Source: Acidimicrobiaceae bacterium (lineage in GTDB: Bacteria; Actinomycetota; Acidimicrobiia; Acidimicrobiales; Acidimicrobiaceae). From it: 33,102 bases of DNA. The stretch covers positions 1 through 33,102 of the forward strand of contig JABEUP010000128.1 of NCBI GenBank assembly GCA_013044365.1. The letters run 5' to 3'. A program made the translations under genes and the position numbers. Numbering within the stretch: position 1 is the stretch's first letter; every line of letters starts with the position of its first letter. Positions 17,940 through 26,832 of this stretch are shown here, one piece after another. A model generated the notes under the pieces. That model was not told the DNA's origin. It saw only the letters and a program-made list of their open reading frames with translations, and ran no database searches.

Positions 17940-19225
17940 TAAGCAATGCTCCCTTCAGGCAAGGCGATGAAATCACGCGGATCAGCTATTACACCTCTTA
18001 CTGCTGTCGCGGCTGCCACGACGGGGCTGGCAAGATAGATTTCCGAGTCATAGCTTCCCATCCGGCCCCGAAAGTTTCTGTTAGCCGTGGAGAGGGTGAC
18101 CTCACCGTCGGCCATAACTCCACCGTCGCCAGCGCAAGCGCCGCAACCAGGATTTGTCACCAGCGCACCGCTATCAAGTAGGACTGACATCACTCCAGAG
18201 TCGATTGCACGCCGGAGGACTTGCTTTGACGCCGGAGTAACTATAAGACGGACTCCAGGCGCAACGTGGCGACCACGGAGAATGGAAGCTGCTTCGACGA
18301 GATCCTCATACTTGGCATTTGTGCACGACCCGATAAAGACCTGATTAACTGGGGTTCCGGCAACATCTTCAATTGATTTGACGTTGTCAACCGTGTCAGG
18401 ACACGCGACCTGGGGAACCAAGGTCTCTCCGTCGATGTGGACTTCCCGGACATAGCGTGCATCCGAATCAGGAAATATTTCTTCGTATGCGTCACGGGCG
18501 ACGCCACAACGTTCAAGGTATTCTCTGGTCACCTCGTCGGGAGGGACATAGGCGAACTTTGCTCCCACTTCCATTGCCAGGTTGCAAAGCGTCATCCGCT
18601 CCGAGACCGACAAGCCCTCGACATAGCTGCCATGGAACTCAACCGAACAATATGTCGCGCCATCCGCGGTCAGCTCTCCAATCAATTTCAACATAACATC
18701 CTTGGCATAGACTCCATGAGACAGGGGCCCTTCAATCACGACTTTGATCGACTCAGGGACCATCATCCATAGATATCCGCAAACCCAGGTAGCTGTCACC
18801 TCGCTGAAGCCGACGCCGGTGCCGGCAACACCGAGAGCACCGTAAATCGTGGAGTGGGAGTCGGTCCCGATGAGCAACATTCCCGGTCGAACATGACCTT
18901 CCTCAATCAGCACTACATGGGCGATGCCGGCATCCACGTCATAGAACTTTTTAATTCCATGCGAGGCTGCAAACTCGCGGCACAGCTTTTGGTCTCCTGC
19001 AGTCTTTGCGCTGTATGCGGGCGAATTGTGATCCATGACCATTGCGATGCGATCCGGATCGAAAAGCTTGTCTGTACCCAACTTCTCAAGGGTCCGGATG
19101 CAGCGCCAGCTAGCCGCATGACTCATTATCAGGTTTGGATAGGCATCAACTATCTGACCGGCCTGGGTCACACCCTCCCCCGCAGCACGCGCCAACAACT
19201 TCTCGGCAAAGGTCGAACCCATCAC
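17939..19225 (-). CDS. Aconitase-superfamily large subunit (3-isopropylmalate dehydratase/homoaconitase-like), canonical
   Basis: LLIGTDSHSTIYGALGVAGTGVGFSEV, QVFIGSCTNAKYEDL and LVTNPGCGACAG contain the three Fe-S ligand Cys. Confidence 0.94.
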   Translation of the reverse strand: MMGSTFAEKLLARAAGEGVTQAGQIVDAYPNLIMSHAASWRCIRTLEKLGTDKLFDPDRIAMVMDHNSPAYSAKTAGDQKLCREFAASHGIKKFYDVDAGIAHVVLIEEGHVRPGMLLIGTDSHSTIYGALGVAGTGVGFSEVTATWVCGYLWMMVPESIKVVIEGPLSHGVYAKDVMLKLIGELTADGATYCSVEFHGSYVEGLSVSERMTLCNLAMEVGAKFAYVPPDEVTREYLERCGVARDAYEEIFPDSDARYVREVHIDGETLVPQVACPDTVDNVKSIEDVAGTPVNQVFIGSCTNAKYEDLVEAASILRGRHVAPGVRLIVTPASKQVLRRAIDSGVMSVLLDSGALVTNPGCGACAGDGGVMADGEVTLSTANRNFRGRMGSYDSEIYLASPVVAAATAVRGVIADPRDFIALPEGSIA

Positions 19226-19719
19226 GCCACACCTCCATCTGAAAGCTTCTGGGAGACGTAAGGGATCAGACCTCCAGCTCGAATAATTTCGATAAGCGAC
19301 TCCGGATAAGCCGGAAACGGGTAGGTACTATCCCCAACTACCACAACCGCGTTTACGAGATCGACGAAAACCTCTACGCCGTCGGCGGCTGCATCGGATG
19401 CATCGGCCTGCGTGATAGCGAGGAGCCCGGTATTTATAGCATTTCGGAAAAACGTCCTGGCGAAGGACTTGGCGACTACCGCTACCACGCCGGCCCCAAC
19501 TAAGCCCGATGCCGCCTGCTCACGGGCGCTGCCACAGCCGAAGTTGAATCCGGCAACAATTACCGGGCTGTTCCGCACGCGTGCCTGAACCTCGGGGCCA
19601 AGCGGTTCGAAGACGTGCTCGGCCAGTTCGACAGGATCAATACTGACCAAATACCTCCCGGGCATAATGACGTCTGTATTTACACCGTCACCAAATTTAG
19701 TGCAGATACCACCAATCAA
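19222..19719 (-). CDS. Aconitase-superfamily small subunit (LeuD-like), canonical
   Basis: KFGDGVNTDVIMPGRYL...VIVAGFNFGCGSAREQAASGLVGAGVVAVVAKSFARTFFRNAINTGLLAI. TTG start with GGGGGT upstream. Confidence 0.92.
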   Translation of the reverse strand: MIGGICTKFGDGVNTDVIMPGRYLVSIDPVELAEHVFEPLGPEVQARVRNSPVIVAGFNFGCGSAREQAASGLVGAGVVAVVAKSFARTFFRNAINTGLLAITQADASDAAADGVEVFVDLVNAVVVVGDSTYPFPAYPESLIEIIRAGGLIPYVSQKLSDGGVA

Positions 19720-19841
19720 CGCTTACCCCCATATCGCGGCCTCTAATACCCCAGTTGTCCGTTAAAGACACCGGGACAAATTCCGTTATCCACCAGTTGT
19801 ATCCCCTACCAACTAAATGTGGTACGAACTATTCGTAGTGC

Positions 19842-19870
19842 AATATAATAAATTATCATGATAAAGTCAA
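19842..19870 (-). promoter_or_regulatory. Sigma70-like promoter of the 14-gene operon
   Basis: Minus strand TTGACT-17 nt-TATATT. Confidence 0.7.
19853..19864. promoter_or_regulatory. Putative operator: perfect palindrome TTATCATGATAA in the -35/-10 spacer
   Basis: 12-bp perfect palindrome directly abutting the -35 element and next to the divergent marR gene. Confidence 0.55.
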
Positions 19871-19985
19871 GACATACATAGACAGTTTTTGCGGCTGGAC
19901 CCACGGCCACCTCGGCGGCAGGCTACTCTGAAACTAACCCGCAGGACAGGCATCTGATATCGGCAACTACCAAGGAGGACACTTA

Positions 19986-20573
19986 GTGATGACCAGCCCT
20001 AGTGGAAACGGTGTTAGTAGCTATTCAGATGCCGTGGTCACAGGCAAGTTACTGATAAGACTTGGATCACGCATTCACCGTCTCCAAGTGGAGGTTCTCG
20101 AAAGGCTCAGCACCCCATTGTCAATCCGCCAGTACAGGATCCTGGTCCGGGTCGATCAAGGTATCTCGTCGCTGAGTCTCCAAGCTGAGCAGGCACGGCG
20201 TCAACGCTCGACTGTTTCCAAAAGTGCTGACAGCCTCGTACGCCAGGGCCTGCTCACCCGTACCGAGGCGGTCGAAGACCGCCGAAGCGTGGTACTTGCG
20301 CTCACCCCAGCCGGGCTGGCTCTGCTCAGCGAGGCAAGATCCGCGTCCGAGCAACTCGCTGTCTGGCTGGTTCAAGCGGCTGAGATTTCACCCGAAACTT
20401 TAGCCATCCTCGCCGACCAGCTCTACGAGGCAACCGAAGCAATAGTGGACACCCCGAATGTCTTGAAGCCGAATACCGCAATAATGGCCACGTCAGGTTC
20501 CGGGCAAATTGATCCGCTCCCAACCACCCGGTCCCAAAAAAAACAGCGGTCAGCCAGACCGGTTCGGCGATAG
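19986..20573 (+). CDS. MarR-family transcriptional regulator
   Basis: Winged-helix pattern RQRSTVSKSADSLVRQGLLTRTEAVEDRRSVVLALTPAGLALL; AAGGAGG SD upstream. Confidence 0.9.
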   Translation: MMTSPSGNGVSSYSDAVVTGKLLIRLGSRIHRLQVEVLERLSTPLSIRQYRILVRVDQGISSLSLQAEQARRQRSTVSKSADSLVRQGLLTRTEAVEDRRSVVLALTPAGLALLSEARSASEQLAVWLVQAAEISPETLAILADQLYEATEAIVDTPNVLKPNTAIMATSGSGQIDPLPTTRSQKKQRSARPVRR

Positions 20574-20586
20574 TGCACCCGTACTA

Positions 20587-21642
20587 ATGAAACGGCTATC
20601 CCTCAGCCTGGCTTTAACTCGCAGCGCGGTCGTGACTCCGCTTCTCGACGGTGATATCGAGGTGGAAGGTGTCGACCTAGTTACCTCTATAGTCAGCCCC
20701 GGCGATCTATTTTGGAGACAACTTCACCACCAGGAATTCGACGTGTCAGAGTTTTCCCTCTCGTCACTCCTGATTCTGGCAGACAACGGTGATCCCACCT
20801 GGCATGCCATACCTGTGTTCCCTACCCGCTCGTTCTTCCACACCCAGATTTTAGTTCGTTCCGACAGCGGAATAAATGTTCCCGGCGACCTCAAAGGGCG
20901 GCGCGTTGGAGTGCCCGAGTACCAGCAGACTGCCGCGTTATGGACCCGGGCTGCCCTCCAGCACGAGTTCGGAGTGTTCCCTAATGAACTGGACTGGGTT
21001 ATGGGACGCCAGCCACTTCACAGCCACGCAGAGGTAACTGGCTTCGAGCCCCCGGCAGGATTACGGCTTTCCACCGTTCGAGACGGTGAGACCTTGGGTT
21101 CTCTGGTTGCTGCCGGCAAGTTGGACGCTCTTATCGCCTATCGGTCGCGCAACAGCGGCTTGGGCCTCGGACTGGAACCAAACCAGTCTAATGACAGATC
21201 TGCGACAGAGGGACCTGGCATCGTCGGGACGGAGACTGCCGATCTCAAATCTGAGGGCAAACTCCGGCGCCTCTTTGCAAACCCGACCGCCGAAGGCATC
21301 CGCTACTTCAAGAGCACCGGTATGTTCCCGGTCAATCACGTTATCGTTATTCGGGATTCACTTGTGCGGCAACATCCGTGGCTACCACGAAACCTATATG
21401 AGGCTTTTTGCCGTTCGAAGGAGCTTGCGTTCCAACGCCTCCATCGGCACCTGGAACTCTATGCTGCCCTGGGCGCAGTTGAATTAGGCCGGGTTGATGA
21501 CACTAAAAGAGCCCTGTCGTTCGGACTTCGTACCAACCGTCCATTGCTCACTGCGGCCATCGGCTACGCGGTAGAACAGGAACTATTGCGCTCTTCTATA
21601 GTACCGGAGGACCTCTTCTTCCCCTCGGTATTAGAGTCATAG
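20587..21642 (+). CDS. 4,5-dihydroxyphthalate decarboxylase-like / PBP2-fold protein
   Basis: LSLALTRSAVVTPLLDGDIEVEGVDL...FDVSEFSLSSLLIL...PVFPTRSFFHTQILVRSDSGINVPGDLKGRRVGVPEYQQTAALWTRAALQHEFGV. ATG at 20587, 13 nt after marR. Confidence 0.78.
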   Translation: MKRLSLSLALTRSAVVTPLLDGDIEVEGVDLVTSIVSPGDLFWRQLHHQEFDVSEFSLSSLLILADNGDPTWHAIPVFPTRSFFHTQILVRSDSGINVPGDLKGRRVGVPEYQQTAALWTRAALQHEFGVFPNELDWVMGRQPLHSHAEVTGFEPPAGLRLSTVRDGETLGSLVAAGKLDALIAYRSRNSGLGLGLEPNQSNDRSATEGPGIVGTETADLKSEGKLRRLFANPTAEGIRYFKSTGMFPVNHVIVIRDSLVRQHPWLPRNLYEAFCRSKELAFQRLHRHLELYAALGAVELGRVDDTKRALSFGLRTNRPLLTAAIGYAVEQELLRSSIVPEDLFFPSVLES

Positions 21643-21965
21643 CTCAGATATCTAAAAGTTCATAGTTGGCGAGTCACATTAAACCACCATTCCAAGAGCC
21701 ACTTTATTTATCAAGTCTGGCCTCGCTGATCTATAAGTCGCTCAGGTTTCTGATGCTGTAAGTAACCCTGACGGTCCAAAGGAAAAGAACTCCTAGTTCC
21801 CAGATCATTTGTCCACGGGTACGGGAGAACGTCAAATGAGTGCCGTTCATCCCCGTCGGGCCTTTGAATTGACACAAACCGGAACCGTTTATAGTGTCTG
21901 GCCACAATTCAACTCTAATACCGGCAAGTTCGTTTTCCACTTAGAATAGAAATGCCATAGGCAGT

Positions 21966-21981
21966 TATAATTGTATAATTG
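21966..21981 (+). repeat. Tandem TATAATTG x2 at the 5' end of the HD-GYP gene
   Basis: Direct reading tataattgtataattg; contains two -10-like hexamers. Confidence 0.6.
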
Positions 21982-23505
21982 CTGAAACGGGGGCTCTCTA
22001 TCGACGACTCTAGTTACAAAGATTGGAATCTGAGTACCGTTATATCCACTGATCGTTTCGTTCAGTCTGACGACTTGCTTATGGTGCTTATCGATGAAAA
22101 CAAAGTTATCGTCGACTACAACGAGTCATATCGTTCGTGGTTCAGGTTGCCCAAGGGCGCTCCCACCCGCCAGAGCATTATCGACCCATGGTGGCATGCC
22201 GTACGCGAAGACGGATCGCCCTTCCCCATTTGGGACCGCCCGTCCACAATCACTTTGGAGACTGGCAGGTCCGTATCCAGCGTCGTCATGGGCGTCGACA
22301 TGGAAGGTGTTAAACGCAGATGGCTGCTAGTTTCGACCTTCGCGGCTTATGACGAGGATAGACTCAAAGGGGTAGTCTCCTGGTCCATCGACATTACAGA
22401 TAAAATCGACATGGATAGGCTGATGCGGCTAAACGCAGCGATGAACCGCAACGTAGTGACTGCATCTGATGAGACGACTTTCATGCAGCAAACCTGTGAC
22501 GCGCTTGTTAAGGAAGGTGGTTTCGCCCTCGCCAGAGTCGTTGTTGCCTCAGGTTCCAAACAAGGACTGGTAGAGGATATTGCTGCCAGTGGAGCTACAG
22601 ATTTTTTCTATAAAGAGATGACTCCGTGGTTGACCAATTCACCGCTGGACCTTAATCCTACGGGAACGGCCCTTCGAACCGGGTTAACTCAAGTCGCTAA
22701 CGATTTGGCTCATGATTCCCGTACGGAGCCTTGGCGTAAGCGGGAAAAACTATTCGATTTGGCCTCGAGCGTAGCCATCCCTTTGGATCTTGGAGATCGC
22801 CGCGCAGTCCTCAACGTCGTTTCCGATCACCCCAATGCCTTTGATAAGAAGACGCTCGATGGTCTCGAGGGAATCGCGAGGGAGATCGGATTCGCGGCAA
22901 AACACGTTCGCTCGGTACAACAACTCGCCATGGCATTCGATGGAACTCTTTCGGCTCTGGCAACTATGACAGAATCCCGCGACCCTTACACGGCAGGCCA
23001 CCAGAACAACGTCGGCCAGCTGGGCGCTGAAATCGCCGCCCGTCTCGGACTTGACGGCCCCATGGTTGTGTTGGTTAGCCAGAGCGGACGGGTACACGAC
23101 ATTGGAAAGATCGCCGTGCCTTCCGAGATCCTCACCCGTCCGGGCACGCTAAGCCATAACGAGTTCGAATTAATGAAGACTCACACTTCGGTAGGATTCG
23201 ACATCTTGTCCAAAGCATCCCTGCCCTGGCCTATTGCCGAGGTTGCTCTACAACACCACGAACGAATGGACGGGTCGGGCTACCCCCAAGGCCTCAGAGG
23301 CGATGATATCTCCATTCCTTCGAGAATTATCGCCGTGGCTGACGTTGTCGAAGCAATCATGCATTACCGCCCCTACCGGCAAGCATTGGGCGTCGATGCC
23401 GCACTTGACGAAGTGGCACGAGGTGCCGGAACGAAGTACGACGCCACAATCGTTGAGGCATGCGTCGAGGCAATCCCAGCATATCTTAACTATTTGACTG
23501 GCTGA
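21979..23505 (+). CDS. PAS-GAF-HD-GYP protein (c-di-GMP phosphodiesterase-type)
   Basis: ESRDPYTAGHQNNVGQLGAEIA..., VHDIGKIAVPSEILTRPG, VALQHHERMDGSGYPQGL, IIAVADVVEAIMHYRPYR. Start uncertain (TTG at 21979, ATG at 22081). Confidence 0.9.
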   Translation: MLKRGLSIDDSSYKDWNLSTVISTDRFVQSDDLLMVLIDENKVIVDYNESYRSWFRLPKGAPTRQSIIDPWWHAVREDGSPFPIWDRPSTITLETGRSVSSVVMGVDMEGVKRRWLLVSTFAAYDEDRLKGVVSWSIDITDKIDMDRLMRLNAAMNRNVVTASDETTFMQQTCDALVKEGGFALARVVVASGSKQGLVEDIAASGATDFFYKEMTPWLTNSPLDLNPTGTALRTGLTQVANDLAHDSRTEPWRKREKLFDLASSVAIPLDLGDRRAVLNVVSDHPNAFDKKTLDGLEGIAREIGFAAKHVRSVQQLAMAFDGTLSALATMTESRDPYTAGHQNNVGQLGAEIAARLGLDGPMVVLVSQSGRVHDIGKIAVPSEILTRPGTLSHNEFELMKTHTSVGFDILSKASLPWPIAEVALQHHERMDGSGYPQGLRGDDISIPSRIIAVADVVEAIMHYRPYRQALGVDAALDEVARGAGTKYDATIVEACVEAIPAYLNYLTG

Positions 23506-24014
23506 ATCCTACCGGCTCCGAAGGTTACGGATCTAACAGCACAGACAAATGAAGAGTACACCGTCCACAAACTACGGCCAATGGATGGAACGTGGTTGAC
23601 GCCGTGACCGGGCCTCAGATAGAAACGAAATCTTTTCGCAACCCGCAGATCCCTCAAGCGTCCTCCTAGACAGACACCGTACCTGATTACCTGTCCAGCA
23701 CAAACGGGGTTCGGCTAATCCATTATTCCGTTACCTCAAACCGATACCGGCGTCGCTCGTCTCGTTTAACTCTGCATTTTCCCAGTGCCAAATCCTGATT
23801 CACCCCAACGGAGACGATCGCTGCTGGAACCCCCACCGCACAGCCGAAACAGCGACACCGTCGAACGGCGCCGGCCGGATAACCAAACATTGTTTCCCAA
23901 TGCCAAGAAACTGTCCGTATCGCGTCGAACCAACTGTGACCGAACGTCCTTATTTCAAACTGAATATTGATAAGATTCCCTAATTTCACTCAACGGGAGG
24001 CTACCGTCTTAGTT

Positions 24015-24539
24015 ATGGCACGCGCTGAATCAATTATTTTGGTTAACACTGGGTACGGAAAAGGAAAATCATCTGCTGCCTTTGGGGTAATGGGACGTGG
24101 CTGGGCCAGGGGATGGACGGTTGGCGTGGTCCAATTTATAAAGAGCGGCAAGTGGAAAACTGGCGAGCGAAAACTGGCTGATCATCTCGGGATCGAATGG
24201 CACACCCTTGGAGATGGATTCACATGGGAGTCCCAAGACCTGGACGAGTCGGCAGCTAAGGGCCGACACGCCTTTGAAGTTGCCAAACAAATGCTGGAAA
24301 GCGGTAACTTCGATCTTTTGATATTCGACGAACTCACCTATGCAGTCAAATATGGTTGGGTCCCGGTCGAAGAAGTCGTCGGGGCGCTTGAGCAAAGAAG
24401 CCCCAAGACCAATGTGGTTATCACCGGTAGAGACTGCCCGGAGGAGATCGTAAATATTGCCGATACCGTAACGGAGATGAGAAAGATAAAGCACGCCTAC
24501 GATCAGGGAATCAAGGCTAAAAAAGGAATCGAGTACTAA
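24015..24539 (+). CDS. cobO: Cob(I)yrinic acid a,c-diamide adenosyltransferase
   Basis: LVNTGYGKGKSSAAFGVMGRGWARGWTVGVVQFIKSGKWKTGE...DLLIFDELTYAVKYGWV...VVITGRDCPEEIVNIADTVTEMRKIKHAYDQGIKAKKGIEY. Confidence 0.94.
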   Translation: MARAESIILVNTGYGKGKSSAAFGVMGRGWARGWTVGVVQFIKSGKWKTGERKLADHLGIEWHTLGDGFTWESQDLDESAAKGRHAFEVAKQMLESGNFDLLIFDELTYAVKYGWVPVEEVVGALEQRSPKTNVVITGRDCPEEIVNIADTVTEMRKIKHAYDQGIKAKKGIEY

Positions 24540-24544
24540 CAGAG

Positions 24545-25921
24545 ATGGCACAAGGCCGCCTTGGACCAAGGGTGATAATCGCCGGTACGTCCTCAGGGGT
24601 AGGAAAGACGACAGTAGCGACAACGATACTGGCGTCACTTCATCACAGTGGTGTAAGGGTAGCCCCGGCAAAGGTTGGCCCGGACTTCATAGATCCCACT
24701 TATCACGAATTGGCATGTGGTAGACGAGGACGCACGCTCGATACATTTCTCCTCGGGAAAGGTGCAATCGCTCCAGCGCTGTTCGATATCAGTAGAAATG
24801 CCGACATCACCATTATTGAGGGGGTGATGGGACTTTTTGATGGGACTCTCATGAAGCGGGACGACCCGGTTGGGGATCTGGGAATCGATACCAAACTCAC
24901 AAGCGGATCAACGGCGGAAGTGGCAGCTCTGACCCAAACACCTGTGATTCTCATACTTGACGCCACCGCAACTTCATCATCACTGGCCGCAGTCGTAGAG
25001 GGCTTTTCCAATTTTTCAACCCAGGTCAAAATCGCTGGTCTTGTTATTAACAACTACGGAAGCGCCTCCCATCTTGAACTGATCAAATCATCAATGAAAC
25101 ATCTCAATACCGAGATCGTGGGAGCCATACCACGGGGAGCTGTTCCATCCTGGCGAAGCCGCCACCTAGGCCTGATACCAGTGATTGAAGACTCCGATGC
25201 CCTGGCACTATCGATTGGCAAGCTCAGAGATCATATTGGCCCTCTGATTGACCTGGATAAGATCTTTCAAATCGCAAAGTCAGCACCAGCGATAACGGTG
25301 GCTCACCCGCAAGAAAAGCACTTGAGTCCCAAGACGACTATTGCGGTAGCTGGGGGAAGGGCCTTCAGTTTTATATATCCGGAGAACATAAACGCACTTG
25401 AAAAAGCCGGCGCCAATATCGCTTATTTTGATCCTCTTGATGACGTTGCACTTCCGGAGGGTACTAGGGGCCTTTTTATTGGAGGCGGGTTTCCTGAGAT
25501 ATTTTCCGACAGGCTCTCCCTCAATCTCCCGCTCAATCGAGAGGTCAAAAAAGCAATAGATGCCGGGCTTCCCACCTGGGCCGAGTGTGGGGGACTGATG
25601 TGGCTTTCAAACAGGGTCGACTCCGCAAAGATGGTAGGGGCAATTCCAACAGATATCACAATGAGCAAGCATCTTACTCTTGGATACGCTAAGGCGAATA
25701 CTACTGGTAATAACTGCTTATCAGAAAAAGGCGAAGCCATCTATGGACACGAGTTTCACTATTCGCTAAGCTGTCCCGCCGGACAAGACATCACATTGAG
25801 GACACGGGAGGGCACCAAGAAGGAGGGATTCGCCAGCGAATCTCTGTTTGCCAGCTACCTGCACATACATCTAGGTTCTCAGCAGCAACTTGCTGATCGT
25901 TTTGTATCAAAATGCATTTAG
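24545..25921 (+). CDS. cobB: Cobyrinate a,c-diamide synthase
   Basis: VIIAGTSSGVGKTTVATTI, KVGPDFIDPTYH, IIEGVMGLFDG, AECGGLMWL glutaminase site, SYLHIHLGS. Confidence 0.95.
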   Translation: MAQGRLGPRVIIAGTSSGVGKTTVATTILASLHHSGVRVAPAKVGPDFIDPTYHELACGRRGRTLDTFLLGKGAIAPALFDISRNADITIIEGVMGLFDGTLMKRDDPVGDLGIDTKLTSGSTAEVAALTQTPVILILDATATSSSLAAVVEGFSNFSTQVKIAGLVINNYGSASHLELIKSSMKHLNTEIVGAIPRGAVPSWRSRHLGLIPVIEDSDALALSIGKLRDHIGPLIDLDKIFQIAKSAPAITVAHPQEKHLSPKTTIAVAGGRAFSFIYPENINALEKAGANIAYFDPLDDVALPEGTRGLFIGGGFPEIFSDRLSLNLPLNREVKKAIDAGLPTWAECGGLMWLSNRVDSAKMVGAIPTDITMSKHLTLGYAKANTTGNNCLSEKGEAIYGHEFHYSLSCPAGQDITLRTREGTKKEGFASESLFASYLHIHLGSQQQLADRFVSKCI

Positions 25922-25951
25922 AAAGCTGCTGCGGTACTATCCATCAACTAG

Positions 25952-26591
25952 GTGAACGCAGCAATCGGGATGGCATTCAAAGACGTGGATTTGTTCCCGC
26001 ATCTAGGCGGGGGAAATAACGGCGTGCTTACGCACCGAATACCGCACCTGACCCCAGCACAAAATAGACTGCCAAGAAGGCACTCACCATCTTGGCGCAG
26101 GTAAGACTGGCGGCGCTCCGGCTGCCGATAAGACTGCACCAACTCTCGGGACAAAGCCACCAGCAACAGGTTGCTATAGCTAGTGCCCTGGCAACGAAGC
26201 CCTGGCAACGAAGCCCTGGCAAAGGCCGGTCTGACGAGCTAACCCTTGCATTTACCATGAGGTCTTTAACGGCGCGCAGGGAGCCATAAACGAACTCCAC
26301 CGAGACCTAACCACTCTGACTTTGTAACCATTATTCTTGGATTGCACGCCAAATTACAAGCTCGGAAGCCTTTGCCAAAAAAGGAGGAGCAGTTAAAAGG
26401 GGCCTCCGGAACAGACTTTGATTCACCCGGTGAACAGCCGACTGCTCGGCTTGTCCGGCATGATGGAAGAATTATTCCAAAACTGCTACCGACACTATTG
26501 CAAAGTGAAATCCGAACTCCTGGGTCTCAATGATTACTTCTGCAGCTACCCAGACAATCGTTGGTCACAATTTCGCCTCCAACTAAACTAG
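25952..26591 (+). pseudogene. Frameshifted ABC transporter ATPase remnant (PotA/FbpC/ModC-like)
   Basis: Fragments in several + frames match successive family motifs: AIGMAFKDVDLFPHL (Q-loop), LPIRLHQLSGQSHQQQVAIASALATKP (signature), GAINELHRDLTTLTL (post-D-loop), GPPEQTLIHPVNSRLLGLSG (G-x-P-E-x(2)-x(2)-P region). Confidence 0.65.
26186..26222. repeat. 14-bp tandem repeat CCCTGGCAACGAAG x2 plus CCCTGGCAA
   Basis: Direct reading of the sequence. Confidence 0.95.
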
Positions 26592-26832
26592 CTCAGACTC
26601 GGAACAACCTGGGGGTGAGAATTCAGAGGATTTTTCCTCCCGTGGCGATTCTGGACCTGGAGGAGGCAACGGGCTACAGGAATTCAAACGCCGACCGGGT
26701 GAAACCAGGCTGGTACCTGGCGGAGGATTATTACTAGTGCACCCTCTACCGCCATCGGGGAACAACCCGTCTACAGCGACAACCGTTGACCTCCTTAGAA
26801 GCCACCGGGATCAACAAATAATCCCAACGAGC

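Noticed and set aside
17358-17942. 194-aa plus-strand ORF
   Set aside because: Antisense to the LeuC-like gene; no family features.
21711-21940. Overlapping minus-strand ORFs of 64 and 69 aa
   Set aside because: Two frames look equally plausible and neither has an SD or recognisable domain; not supportable as a gene.
23723-23989. Minus-strand ORF (88 aa) upstream of cobO
   Set aside because: Part of it looks protein-like (AAIVSVGVNQDLALGKCRVKRDERRRYRFEVTE) but there is no SD, the start is GTG overlapping the cobO leader, and no family is recognised.
23506-24014. Cobalamin riboswitch upstream of cobO-cobB
   Set aside because: A segment like aactgtgacc is present, but no convincing B12 box or ordered conserved core could be found on the + strand. 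A covariance-model search would be needed.
24069-24671. 200-aa minus-strand ORF
   Set aside because: Antisense to cobO and the start of cobB; shadow ORF.
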